Positions 51,181 through 64,000 of a stretch of 64,000 nt of DNA are shown piece after piece. The position numbers and the translations under genes are program-made. The stretch comes from Xylocopa sonorina (Eukaryota > Arthropoda > Insecta > Hymenoptera > Apidae), in contig NW_027490244.1 of assembly GCF_050948175.1 (NCBI RefSeq), positions 186,001-250,000 of the forward strand, given 5' to 3'. A model generated the notes under the pieces. The model saw nothing but the letters and a program-made list of their open reading frames with translations. It made no database searches and was not told the origin of the DNA. Every line of letters begins with the position of its first letter. Within the stretch, counting starts at the first letter, position 1.

Positions 51181-54100
51181 TATATCTCGTATTCACATCA
51201 AAAGAATGTAAATGCGACACTTCCATGCTAGGAAATAGCGTTTGCAGATGCCTACGTATCGCAGCTATAGAGTTCCAATGCTTCCTAAAACGCGATATCG
51301 CATCTCCCTTCTATGTTTCATGATAAGGTATAATATTCATTGCGAAGTGTCATGTATACCTCGTATTCACTTCAAATGAATGTAAATGCGACACTTCCGT
51401 GCTAGGAAATAGCGTTTGCAGATGTCTACGTATCGTAGCAATAGAGTTCTAATGCTTCTTAAAACGCGATATCGCATCTCACTGACAATGTTTCATGATA
51501 AGATATAATATTCATTATGGAGTGATATGTATACCTCGTACTCACTTCAAAAGAATGTAAATGCGACCCTTCCATGCTAGGGAATAGCCTTTTCACATGT
51601 CTACGTATCGTAGCAATAGAGTTCTAATGCTTCTCAAAACGCGATATAGCACCTCATTCCTATGTTTCATGATAAGATATAATATTCATTGCGAAGTGTC
51701 ATGTATATCTCGTATTCACATCAACAGAATGTAAATGCGACACTTCCATGCTAGGAAATAGCGTTTGCAGATGTCTACGTATCGCAGCTATAGAGTTCCA
51801 ATGCTTCCTAAAACGCGATATCGCATCTCCCTTCTATGTTTCATGATAAGGTATAATATTCTTTGCGAAGAGTCATGTATACCTCGTATTCACTTCAAAT
51901 GAATGTAAATGCGAAACTTCCATGCTAGCAAATAGCGTTTGCAGATTTCTACGTATCGTAGCAATAGAGTTCTAATGCTTCTTAAAACGCGATTTCGCAT
52001 CTCACTTATATGTTTCATGATAAGGTATAATATTCATTGCGAAGTGTCATGTATACCTCGTATTCACTTCAATTGAATGTAAATGCGACACTTCCTTGCT
52101 AGGATATAGCGTTTCCAGATGACTTCGTGTCGAAACAATAGAGTTCTAGTGATTCTTAAAACGCGATATCGCATCTCACTTCTATGTTTCATGATAAGAT
52201 ATAATATTCATTGCGAAGTGTCATGTATACCTCGTATTCACGTCAAAAGATTGTAAATGCGACACTTCCTTGCTAGGAAATATTGTTTGCAGATGTCTAC
52301 GTATCGTAAAAGTGGAGTCCTAATGCTTCTTAAAACGCGATATCGCATATTTCCACTATGTTTCTTGATAAGATATAATATTCATTGCGAAGTGTCATGT
52401 ATACCTCGGATTCTCTTCAAAAGAATGTAAATGCGACACTTGGATGCTAGGAAATAGCGTTTGCAGATGCCTACGTATCGTAGTAATAGAGTTCTAATGC
52501 TTCTAAAACGCGATATCGCATCTCACTTCTATGTTTCATGATAAGATATAATATTCATTGCGAAGTGTCATGTATACCTCGTATTCACTTCATAAGAATG
52601 TAAATGCGACACTTCAATGCTAGGAAATAGCGTATGCAGATGTCTACGTATCACAGCAATAGAGTACTTATGCTTCTGAAAATGAGATGTCGCACTTCAT
52701 TTCTATGTTTCGTAATAAGATATAATATTCATTGTGTAATGTTATGTATACCTCGTATTCACTTCAATGGAATGTAAGTGCGACATTTCCATGGTAGGAA
52801 ATAGAGTTTGCAGATGTCTACGTATATTAGCAATAGAGTTCTAATGCTTCTCAAAACGCAATATAGCACCTCATTCCTATGTTTCATGATAAGATATAAT
52901 ATTCATTGCGAAGTGTCATGTATACCTCGTATTGACTTCAAAAGAATGTAAATAAGACACTTCCATGCTAGGAAATAGCGTTTGCAGATGTCTGCGTATG
53001 GTAGCAATAGAGTTCTAATGCTTCTTAAAACGAGATGCCGCATTTCATTTCTATGTTTCGTGATAAGATATAATATTCATTGGGGAGTGTTATGTATACC
53101 TCGTATTCACTTCAAAAGAATGTAAATGCGACACTTCCATGCTAGGAAATAGCGTTTGCAGATGTCTACGTATCGTAGCAACGGAGTTCTAATGCTTCTT
53201 AAAACGAGATGTCGCGTCTCACTTCTATGCTTCGAGATAAGATATAATATTCATTGCGAAGTGTCATGTATACCTCGTTTTCACTTCAAATGAATGTAAA
53301 TGCGAAACTTCCATGCTAGCAAATAGCGTTTGCAGATGTCTACATATCGTAGCAATAGAGTTCTAATGCTTCTTAAAACGCGATTTCGCATCTCACTTAT
53401 ATGTTTCATGATAAGGTATAATATTCATTGCGAAGTGTCATGTATACCTCGTATTCACTTCAAATGAATGTAAATGCGAAACTTCCATGCTAGCAAATAG
53501 CGTTTGCAGATGTCTACGTATCGTAGCAATAGAGTTCTAATGCTTCTTAAAACGCGATTTCGCATCTCACTTATATGTTTCATGATAAGGTATAATATTC
53601 ATTGCGAAGTGTCATGTGTACCTCGTATTCACTTCAAATGAATGTAAATGCGACACTTCCCTGCTAGGAAGTAGAGTTTGCAGGTGTCTACGTATCGAAG
53701 CAATAGGGTTCTACTGCTTCTCAAAACGCTATGTCGCATCTCCTTTCCATGTTTCATGATGAGATATAATATTCATTGCGATGTGTCATGTATACCTCGT
53801 ATTCACTTCAAAGGGATGTAAGTGCGACACTTCCTTGCTAGGATATAGCGTTTCCAGATGACTGCGTGTCGAAACAATAGAGTTCTAGTGATTCTTAAAA
53901 CGCGATATCGCATCTCACTTCTATGTTTCATGATAAGATATAATATTCATTGCGAAGTGTCATGTATACCTCGTATTCACTTCAAAAGAATGTAAATGCG
54001 ACACTTCCATGCTAGGAAATAGCGTTTGCAGATGTCTACGCATCGTAGCAATAGAGTTCTAATGCTTCTTAAAATGAGAAGTCGCATTTCATTTCTATGT

Positions 54101-55170
54101 TTCGTAATAAGATATAATAATCATTGTGGAATGTTATGCATACCTCGAATTGACTTCAAAGTATGTTAATGCGACACTTGGTTACTAGGAAATAACATAT
54201 GCAGATGTCTACGCATCGTAGCAATAGGGTTCTAATGCTTCTTAAATCGCGATATCGCACCTCACTGCTATGTTTCATGATAAGATATAATATTCATTGC
54301 GAAGTGTCATGTATACCTCGTATTCACTTCAAAAGATTGCAAATGCGACACTTCCTTGCTAGGAAATATTGTTTGCAGATGTCTACGTATCGTAAAATTA
54401 GAGTTCTAATGCTTCTTAAAACGCGATATCGCATATTTCCACTATGTTTCTTGATAAGATATAATATTCATTGCGAAGTGTCATGTATACCTCGTATTCA
54501 CTTCAAAAGAATGTAAATGCGACACTTGCATGCTAGGAAATAGCGTTTGCAGATGCCAACGTAACGTAGCAATAGAGTTCTAATGCTTCTAAAACGCGAT
54601 ATCGCATCTTATTTCTATGTTTCATGATAAGATATAATATTCATTGCGAAGTGTCATGTATACCTCGTATTCACTTCAAAAGAATGTAAGTGCGACACTT
54701 CCATGCTAGGAAATAGCGTATGCAGATGTCTACGTATCACAGCAATAGAGTACTTATGCTTCTGAAAACGAGATGTCGTATTTCATTTCTATGTTTCGTA
54801 ATAAGATATTATATTCATTGTGTAATGTTATGTATACCTCGTATTCACTTCAATGGAATGTAAATGCGACATTTCCATGGTAGGAAATAGGGTCTGCAGA
54901 TGTCTACGTATATTAGCAATAGAGTTCTAATGCTTCTCAAAACGCAATATAGCACCTTATTCCTATGTTTCATGATAAGATATAATATTCATTGCGAAGT
55001 GTCATGTATACCTCGTATTCTCTTCAAAAGAATGTAAAAGCGACACTTCCTTGCTAGGAAATAGCGTTTCCAGATGACCACGTATCGTAAGAATGGAGTT
55101 CTAATGCTCCTTACAACGAGATGTCGCATTTCATTTCTATGTTTCGTGATAAGATATAATATTCATTGTG
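51181..55170 (+). repeat. 174-bp satellite, second block of the CTCACTGCTATG type
   Basis: About 23 monomers like those at 41991-45440 and 12783-19780, including CGCAGCTATAGAGTTCC, GCGACCCTTCCATGCTAGGG and CTTCCATGCTAGCAAATAGCG. The last type is repeated in consecutive monomers near 53300 and 53480. Towards the right end the AATATTGTTTGCAG and CGTAAAA words appear that open the window at position 60. No gene is seen. Confidence 0.9.
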
Positions 55171-58100
55171 GAGTGTTATGTATACCTCGTATTCACTTCA
55201 AAAGATTGTAAATGCGACACTTCCTTGCTAGGAAATATTGTTTGCAGATGTCTACGTATCGTAAAAGTAGAGTTCTATTGCTTCTTGAAACGCGATATCG
55301 CGTATTTCCTTTATGTTCCTTGATAAGATATAATATTCATTGCGAAGTGTCATGTATACCTCGTATTCACTTCAAAAGAATGTAAATGCGACACTTGCAT
55401 GCTAGGAAATAGCGTTTGCAGATGTCTACGTATCGTAGCAATAGAGTTCTAATGCTTCTTAAAACGCTATATCGCATCTCACTTCTATGTTTCGTGATAA
55501 GATGTAATATTCATTGCGAAGTGTCATGTATACCTCGTATTCACTTCAAAAGAACATAAATGCGACTACTGCTCGCTAGGAAATAGCGTTTGCAGATGTC
55601 TCCGCATTGAGACCGTAGATTTCTAATGCTTCCTAAAACGCGATACCGCATCCCTCTACCGTGTTTTATGATAAGATATAATATTCATTGCGAAGTGTCA
55701 TGTATACCTCGTATTCACTTCAAAAGAATGTAAATGCGACTATTGCTTACTAGGAAATAGCGTTTGCAGATGTCTACGTATCGTAGCAATAGCGTTCTAA
55801 TGCTTCTTAGATCGCGATATCTCATCTCTTTTCCTTGTTTCGCGATAAGTTGTAATATTCATTCCGAAGTGTCATGAAAACCTCGAATTCATTTCAAAAG
55901 TATGTAAATGCGACTATTGCTTGCTAGGAAATAGCGTTTGCAGATGTCTACGTATCGTAGCAATAGAGTTCTAATGCTACTTAATTCGCGATATCGCATC
56001 TCATTTCTATGTTTCGTGATAAGATGTAATATTCATTGCGAAGTGTCATGTATACCTCGTATTCACTTCAAAGGAATGTAAATGCGACTACTCCTTGCTA
56101 GGAAATAGCGTTTGCAGATGCCTACATATTGTAGCAATAGAATTCTAATGCTTCTTAGATCGCGATATCGCATCTCATTTCTATGTTTCGTGATAAGTTA
56201 TAATATTCATTCCGAAGTGTCATGTATACCTCGAATTCACTTCAAAAGAATGTAAATGTGACACTTCCATCCTAGGAAATAGCGTTTGCAGATATCTCCG
56301 CATCGAGGCAATAGGGTTCTAATGCTTCTTAAAACGCGATATCGCATCTCACATCTATGTTACATGATAAGATATAATATCCATTCCGAAGTGTCATGTA
56401 TACCTCGTATACACTTCAAAAGAATGTAAATGCGACACTTCCTTGCTAGGAAATAGCGTTTGCAGATGTCTCCGTACCGAAGCAATAGAGTTCTATTACT
56501 TCTTAAAACGGGATACCGCATCTCATTTCTATGTTTCATGATAAGGTATAATATTAATTGCGAAGTGTCATGTATAACTCCTATTCACTTCAAAAGAATG
56601 TAAATGCGACACTTTCTTGCTTGGAAATAGCGTTTGCAGATGTCTACGTATCGACGCAATAGTGTTCTAATGCTTCTTAAATCGCCATATTATATCTCAT
56701 TTCTATGTTTCATGATAAGATATAATATTCATTGCGAAGTGTCATGTATACCCCGTATTCCTTTCAAAAGAATGTAAATGCGACACTTCCTTGCTTGGAA
56801 GTAGCGTTTGCAGATATCTACGTATCGACGCAGTAGTGTACTAATGCTTCTTAAATCGCCATATTACATCTCATTTCTATGTTTCACGATAAGATATAAT
56901 ATTCATTGCGAAGTGTCATGTATACCTCGTATTCCTTTCAAAAGAATGTAAATGCGACAATTCCTTGCTTGGAAATAGCGTTTGTAGATGTCTACGTATC
57001 GAAGCAATTGAGTTCTAGTGCTTCTTAAATCGCCATATTGCATCACATTTCTATGTTTCATGATAAGATATAATATTCATTGCGATGTGTCATGTATACC
57101 TCGTATTCCTTTCAAAGGAATGTAAATGCGACACTTCCTTCCTTGGAAGTAGCGTTTGCAGATGTCTACGTATCGAAGCAATAGAGTTCTAATGCTTCTT
57201 AATTCGCCATATTACATCTCATTTCTATGTTTCATGGTAAGATATAATATTCATTGTGAAGTGTTATGTATACCTCGTATTCACTTCAAAAGAATGTAAA
57301 TGCGACACTTCCTTCCAAGGAAATAGCGTTTGCAGATGACTACGTATCGTAGCATTAGTGCTCTAATGCTTCTCAGAACGCGACAGCGTTTCTCATGTCT
57401 ATGTTTCATGATAGTATATAATATTCCTTGCGTAGTGTCACGTATACGTCGCATACACTTCAAATGAATGTAAATGCGACACTTCCTTGCTAGGAAATAG
57501 CGTTTGCAGATGTCCACGTATCGTAGCATTAGTGCTCTAATGCTTCTCAAAACGCGACAGCGTTTCCCATTTCTATGTTTCATGATAGTATATAATATTC
57601 ATTGCGTAGTGTTAGGTATACCTCGCATACACTTCAAATGAATGTAAATGCGACACTTCCTTGCTAGAAAATAGCGTTTGCAGATGTCTACGTATCGTGG
57701 AATTAGAGTTCTAATGCTTCTCAAAACACGATATCGCTTCTCATTTCTATGTTTCATGATAATATATAAAATTCTTTGTGAAGTGTTATGTATACCTCGT
57801 ACTCACTTCAAAAGAATGTAAATGCGACACTTCCTTGCTAGGAAATAGCGTTTGCAGATGTCTACGTATCGTGGCACTAGAGTTCTAATGCTTCTCAAAA
57901 CACGATATCGCTTCTCATTTCTATGTTTCATGATAATATATAAAATTCTTTGTGAAGTGTTACGTATACCTCGTACTCACTTCAAAAGAATGTAAATGCG
58001 ACACTTCCTTGCTAGGAAATAGCGTTTGCAGATGTCTACGTATCGTGGCACTAGAGTTCTAATGCTTCTCAAAACACGATATCGCTTCTCATTTCTGTGT

Positions 58101-61100
58101 TTCATGATAATATATAAAATTCTTTGTGAAGTGTTACGTATACCTCGTACTCGCTTCAAAAGAATGTAAATGCGACACTTCCTTGCTTGGAAATAGCGTT
58201 TGCAGATGTCTCCGTACCGAAGCAATAGAGTTCTATTACTTCTTAAAACGGGATACCGCATCCCATTTCTATGTTTCATGATAAGGTATAATATTAATTG
58301 CGAAGTGTCATGTATAACTCCCATTCACTTCAAAAGAATGTAAATGCGACACTTTCTTGCTTGGAAATAGCGTTTGCAGATGTCTACGTATCGACGCAAT
58401 AGTGTTCTAATGCTTCTTAAATCGCCATATTACATCTCATTTCTATGTTTCATGATAAGATATAATATTCATTGCGAAGTGTCATGTATACCCCGTATTC
58501 CTTTCAAAAGAATGTAAATGCGACACTTCCTTGCTTGGAAGTAGCGTTTGCAGATATCTACGTATCGACGCAGTAGTGTACTAATGCTTCTTAAATCGCC
58601 ATATTACATCTCATTTCTATGTTTCACGATAAGATATAATATTCATTGCGAAGTGTCATGTATACCTCGTATTCCTTTCAAAAGAATGTAAATGCGACTA
58701 TTCCTTGCTTGGAAGTAGCGTTTGCACATGTATACGTATCGAAGCAATAGAGTTCTAATGCTTCTTAACTCGCCATATTACATCTCATTTCTATGTTTCA
58801 TGGTAAGATATAATATTTTTTGTGGAGTGTTATGTATACATCGTATTCACTTCAAAAGAATGTAAATGCGACACTTCCTTGCTAGGAAATAGCGTTTGCA
58901 GATGTCTACGTATCGTGGCACTAGTGTTCTAATGCTTCTCAAAACACGATATCGCTTCTCATTTCTATGTTTCATGATAATATATAAAATTCTTTGTGAA
59001 GTGTTACGTATACCTCGTACTCACTTCAAAAGAATGTAAATGCGACACTTCCTTGCTTGGAAATAGCGTTTGTAGATGTCTACGTATCGAAGCAATTGAG
59101 TTCTAGTGCTTCTTAAATCGCCATATTACATCTCATTTCTATGTTTCATGATAAGATATAATAGTCATTGCGAAGTGTCATGTATACCTCGTATTCCAGT
59201 CAAAAGAATGTAAATGCGACACTTCCTTGCTTGGAAGTAGCGTTTGCACATGTCTACGTATCGAAGCAATAGAGTTCTAATGCTTCTTAACTCGCCATAT
59301 TACATCTCATTTCTATGTTTCATGGTGAGATATAATATTCATTGTGAAGTGTTATGTATACCTCGTATTCACTTCAAAAGAATGTAAATGCGACACTTCC
59401 TTGCAAGGAAATAGCGTTTGCAGATGACTACGTATCGTAGCATTAGTGCTCTAATGCTTCTCAGAACGCGACAGCGTTTCTCATGTCTATGCTTCATGAT
59501 AGTATATAATATTCCTTGCGTAGTGTCATGTATACCTCGCATACACTTCAAATGAATGTAAATGCGACACTTCCTTGCTTGGAAATAGCGTTTGTAGATG
59601 TCTACGTATCGAAGCAATAGAGTTCTAGTGCTTCTTAATCCGCCATATTACATCTCATTTCTATGTTTCATGGTAAGATATAATATTCATTGTGAAGTGT
59701 TATGTATACGTCGTATTCACTTCAAAAGAATGTAAATGCGACACTTCCTTGCAAGGAAATAGCGTTTGCAGATGACTACGTATCGTAGCATTAGTGCTCT
59801 AATGCTTCTCAGAACGCGACAGCGTTTCTCATGTCTATGTTTCATGATAGTATATAATATTCCTTGCGTAGTGTCGTGTATACCTCGCATACACTTCAAG
59901 TGAATGTAAATGCGACACTTCCTTGCTAGGAAATAGCGTTTGCAGATGTCCACGTATCGTAGCATTAGTGCTCTAATGCTTCTCAAAACGCGACAGCGTT
60001 TCCCATTTCTATGTTTCATGATAGTATATAATATTCATTGCGTAGTGTTAGGTATACCTCGCATACACTTCAAATGAATGTAAATGTGACACTTCCTTGC
60101 TAGAAAATAGCGTTTGCAGATGTCTACGTATCGTGGAATTAGAATTCTAATGCTTCTCAAAACGCGATATCTCTACTCATTACCATGTTTCATGATAATA
60201 TACAAAATTCTTTGTGAAGTGTTATGTATACCTTGTATTCACTTCAAAAGAATGTAAATGCGACACTTCCTTGCCAGGAAATAGCATTTTCAGATGTCTA
60301 CGTATTGAAGCAATAGAGTTCTAATGCTTCTTAAATCGCCATATTACATCTCATTTCTATGTTTCATGATAAGATATAATATTCATTGTGGAGTGTTATG
60401 TATACCTCGTATTCTCTTTAAAAGCATGCAAACGCGACACTTCCTTGCTAGGAAATAGCGTTTGCAGATGTCTACGTATCGAAGCAGTAGAGTTCTAGTG
60501 CTTCTTAAATCGCCATATTACATCTCATTTCTACGTTTCATGATAAAATATAATATTCATTGTGGAGTGTTATGTGTCTCTCGTCTATACTTCAAATGAA
60601 TGTAAATGCGACACTTCCTTGCTTGGAAATAGCGTTTGCAGATGTCTACGTATCGAAGCAATAGAGTTCTAATGCTTCCTAAATCGCCATATTCCATCTC
60701 ATTTCTATGTTTCATGATAAGATATAATATTCATTGTGGAGTGTTATGTATACCTCGTATTCACTTCAAAAGAATGTAAGTGCGACACTTCCCTGCTTGG
60801 AAGTAGCGTTTGCAGATGTCTACGTATCGAAGCAATAGTGTTCTAATGCTTCTTAAATCGCCATATTACATCTCATTTCTATGTTTCATGATAAGATATA
60901 ATATTCTTTGCGAAGTGTCATGTATACCTCGTAATCCTTTCAAAAGAATGTAAATGCGACACTTCCTTGCTTGGAAATAGCGTTTGCAGATGCCTACGTA
61001 TCGAAGCAATAGAGTTCTAATGCTTCCTAAATCGCCATATTGCATCTCATTTCTATGTTTCATGATAAGATATAATATTCATTGTGGAGTGTTATGTGTA

Positions 61101-62050
61101 ACGCGTATTCACTTCAAAAGAATGTAAACGCGACACTTCCTTGCTAGGAAGTAGCGTTTGCAGATGTCTACGTATCGAAGCAACAGAATTCTAGCGCTTC
61201 TTATATCGCCATATCGCATCGCATTTCTATGTTTCATGATAGGATAAAATATTCATTGCGGTGTGTCATGTATACCTCGCGTACAATTCAAATGAATGTA
61301 AATGCGGCACTATCTTGCTAGGAAATAGCGCTTGCAGACGTCTGCGTATCTTAGCATTACATTTCTAATGCTTCTCAAAACGAGATGTCGCATCACATTT
61401 CTATGTTTCATGATAAGATATAATATTCATTGCGAAGTGTCATGTATACCTCGCGTACACTTCAAATGAATGTAAATGCGACTCTGCCTTGCTAGGAAAT
61501 AGCGTCTGCAGATATCTACGTATCGTAGCAATAAAGTTCTAATGCTTCTCAAAACGCGATATAGCATCTCATTTCTATGTCCCATTATAAGATATAATAT
61601 TCATTGTGCAGTGTTATGTATACCTCGTATTCACTTCAAAAGAATGTAAATGCGACACTTGCTTGCTAGGAAGTAGCGGTTGCAGATGTCTACGTATCGA
61701 AGCAATAGAATTCTAATGCTTCTCAAAACCCGATATCGCATCTGTTTTCTATGTTTCATGATATGATATAATATTCATTGCGAAGTGCCATGCATACCAC
61801 ACAGAAACTTCAAATGAATGTAAGTGCGACACTTCCTTCCTAGGATGTAGCGTTGGCAGATGTCTACGTATCGAAGCAATTGAGTTCTAATGCTTCTTAA
61901 AACGCGATATCGTATCTCATTTTTATGTTTCATGTTAAGATTTAATATTCATTGCGAAGTGTCAATTATACATCGTATTCACTACAAAAGAATGTAAATG
62001 CGACACTTCCGTGCCAGGAAATAGCGTTTGCAGATGTCTACGTATCGAAG
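55171..62050 (+). repeat. 174-bp satellite, second copy of block A
   Basis: About 39.5 monomers repeating the monomer types and much of the order of 1-11224. AAAGATTGTA is at 31 and 55201. CCATTCCGAAG, the GACAGCGTTTCTCATG pair (1067 region and 59717 region) and AAGCAACAGAATTCTAGCGC (6355, 9832 and 61177 regions) follow in sequence. Offsets change only by whole monomers or by the 3-bp-deleted monomer. The block is 4344 bp shorter than block A and lacks the CTTCCTTAGG monomer. It ends at the same LTR insertion point. Confidence 0.9.
62047..62050 (+). repeat. Target-site duplication GAAG, left, LTR copy 2
   Basis: Satellite CGTATCGAAG precedes the LTR exactly as at 11221-11224. Confidence 0.87.
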
Positions 62051-63603
62051 TGTGACGTCAGGCGTGCCGCCTGCCACCCTTCAACGCACCACAGCAACCA
62101 CCCTCACGCGCCTGCACCACAGGCAACACCTAGGCGCAACTCGCCGTCTCACTCAGGCCAAGGGCTACGACCATCGACTCGCTCGCACTCGCAGAGGTGC
62201 TCGCCGTCTCTCTCACTGCAAGGGACCTACCCTCCGTCTCACTCGCACCCGCAGAGGTGTTCGCCACCTCTCTCGCTCCAAGGGCAACACACTCTGTCCC
62301 ACTCGCACCGAGGACCATGTGCGCTGTCTCGCTTCCACTCAAGGAGTCAACCACCGTCTCACTCTTACCTGCAGGGAAACTCGCCCTCTCGCTCACTCCA
62401 GGGACGTACCAGGAGAATCAAACTCTACGAGATCCGACGACGGGAACCCTCACCGTACAAAGGACTCTACGATTTCACCATCCCAAATCTGCCATGCCCA
62501 AAATACTATTTCTAAGATTAATAATTAACATTATATATATACTCCTACATTCTAAGCTCTGTATTCCTAGCTCATAGAATTTACACGACACAACTTTATA
62601 ACGACACAAACAACACACATTTTACATTTAAGGCGTAATTTCTAATTTCATACTTGTACCTCTATATTCATAAGTTGCGCTAATTAAGTAAGCCGCGACG
62701 CGCGAAATCGCGACCGCCTCAGCGGCACGCGCCGCTAGCCCCACCACGCAACGCCGAGACCCCACTCCGGCGTCTACATACTCCCACCTATGTTCGCACG
62801 CGACCGAAGCGCTCCGAGAGTCGAAGAGGTCGCAGGCGCATCTTGGGAGATACAGTCAATTACAGACAGTCAATTACAGACAGTCATGACGGACAGTCAG
62901 ACACAGTCAGTCGGTACCGTCAGTACGGTACAGTTCTATCTCGCCTTCGGGCACTTCTAATTCCAAGTCTCTTCCAAGTCGCGCCTTAGGGCCGTCGCGC
63001 AGCCTCGATGAGGTTCCTAGTTCTAAAGTCTTTGTTCTAATTCCTAATTCATAGTTAACCTAGTCTTAATACTTAGAAATAATTGTTCTTGTACTCTTTG
63101 ATTTAGAATATACTTTATTATTTTTCTACCACATCAAGTTCTAGTTCATTCCAACTCCATTTCTAAATTCAATTTTATTTTAATACAAATTCTTCCAAGT
63201 TCGTAACAACTTGAGTGTTTACAAACGAACTCTTCGCGCCGCGAGGAAGAATTTAATCCATTATCTCGTGCGGAATACGTTGGTAAAACGCCAGAATTCT
63301 TCGTTCATCGACGGACGGCGACATTCATCGCAGCTTCCACCGTCACAACGCCGATTCCAGCCAGCCGTACGCCGACTCCTCCCCCGAGAACGACCTTCGA
63401 CGATCGCCACATCTGAAAGCAGAAGAGAGAAAGGTAAATAAAATCCTTCCTTACACGCGTTCGCGATTGTTTAAGGTGCCCGCGTCTTGCCAGAATCGAC
63501 GGACCCGGTCATACGCGCTTTATACCGGACCGAATTCGCGACTAAAAGGCTTGTGTCATTCAGCCTCCTGGGATACGAATAATTTGTTCGCCAGGACGTG
63601 ATA
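62051..63603. mobile_element. Solo LTR, copy 2 (1553 bp)
   Basis: Copy of 11225-12778 in the same orientation, at the same satellite base and with the same GAAG flanks. By eye there are about five substitutions and a 1-bp deletion (CCACCCTCTCAACG versus CCACCCTTCAACG). The last base pair of the element changed from CA to TA, so the end reads ACGTGATA. Because position and target duplication agree, this copy arose by duplication of the surrounding array, not by a new insertion. It carries the same hairpin, minisatellite, TATA-like run (62532-62541), AATAAA (63437-63442) and the unrecognised 76-codon frame at 63211-63441. Confidence 0.85.
62106..62405 (+). repeat. 60-bp minisatellite inside LTR copy 2
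   Basis: Same five 60-bp units as at 11281-11580, with one or two base changes (for example CTCGCTCCCACTC to CTCGCTTCCACTC). Unit number is unchanged, which supports a recent common origin of both LTR copies. Confidence 0.83.
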
Positions 63604-63607
63604 GAAG
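63604..63607 (+). repeat. Target-site duplication GAAG, right, LTR copy 2
   Basis: GAAGCAATAGAG follows the mutated LTR end, as after copy 1. Confidence 0.85.
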
Positions 63608-64000
63608 CAATAGAGTTCTAATGCCTCTTAAATAGAGTTATCGCATCTCTTTTCTATGTTTTATGATAAGATATAATATTCATTACCAAGTGTCTTGTAT
63701 ACCTCGCATACTCCTCAAATGAATGTAAATGCGACTCTTCCTTGCTAGGAAATAGCGTTTGCGGATGTCTACGTATCGTAGCATCAGAGATCTAACGCTT
63801 CTCAAAACGCGATATCGCATCTCATTTCTATTCTCATGCTAAGATATAATAATAATTGCGAAGTGTCATGTATACCTCGCATGCGCTTCAAGTGAATGTA
63901 AATGCGACACTTCCTTGGTAGGAAATAGCGTTCGCAGATGTCTACGTATCGAAGCAATAGTGTTCTAATGCTTCTTAAATCGCGATATCGAATCTCATTT
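63608..64000 (+). repeat. 174-bp satellite continuing past the window
   Basis: About 2.3 monomers colinear with 12783-13175 at a constant offset of 50825, including the AACGCTTCTCAAAACGCG and ATGCGCTTCAAGTG variants. The larger repeat therefore continues beyond the window. Confidence 0.92.

Noticed and set aside
62051..63603. Independent second insertion of the LTR
   Set aside because: Same monomer, same base, same GAAG duplication and colinear flanks show it was copied with the array.
1..64000. CRISPR-like array (regular repeats)
   Set aside because: Repeats are contiguous 174-bp monomers with no unique spacers, and retrotransposons of animal type are embedded. This is a eukaryotic satellite.
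1..64000. Telomeric repeats, tRNA or rRNA genes
   Set aside because: No runs of TTAGG or TTAGGG, no tRNA-like cloverleaf boxes and no rRNA-like blocks were noticed in any of the non-satellite segments.

Overview
The window is almost entirely tandem-repeat DNA from a eukaryote, with no intact protein-coding gene. I count roughly 320 head-to-tail copies of a 174-bp satellite monomer, all in one orientation. The mobile elements (a degraded BEL/Pao retrotransposon and LTRs) and the absence of any bacterial gene layout point to an animal nuclear genome. An insect is most likely, possibly a hymenopteran, but the species cannot be read from the sequence. A centromeric or pericentromeric block is the natural interpretation; this is inference, not shown.

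Layout. 1-11224: satellite with nested higher-order repeats (HORs; a 20-monomer unit of 3477 bp containing a 6-monomer unit of 1044 bp). 11225-12778: a solo LTR (TG...CA ends, 4-bp target-site duplication GAAG, internal 60-bp minisatellite). 12783-22867: satellite with 3-, 8- and 11-monomer repeats, grading into more diverged monomers. 22868-24108: an older, diverged relative of the same LTR. 24109-24905 and 28571-29545: two pieces of a strongly diverged satellite subfamily that flank a dead BEL/Pao pol fragment on the minus strand (24906-28570). 29546-62050: satellite again, a mosaic of blocks with 2-, 3-, 7-, 8- and 24-monomer repeat registers. 62051-63603: a second copy of the solo LTR at exactly the same satellite position with the same target-site duplication. 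63604-64000: satellite.

Large-scale structure. The last ~8.8 kb (from about 55171) repeats the monomer order of the first ~13 kb, including the solo LTR. The window therefore spans slightly more than one period of a repeat about 51-55 kb long. The two LTR copies differ by only about five substitutions and one 1-bp deletion, so the duplication is recent. After it, the satellite part changed by whole monomers: the net difference is 4344 bp = 25 x 174 - 6, and the 6 bp match two monomers carrying a 3-bp deletion that are present only in the first copy.

Age structure. Monomers are most uniform far from the Pao relic and most diverged beside it, on both sides. This fits outward expansion of newer satellite around an old core. 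Each monomer also carries several short dyad symmetries, a property discussed for centromeric satellites lacking a CENP-B box.
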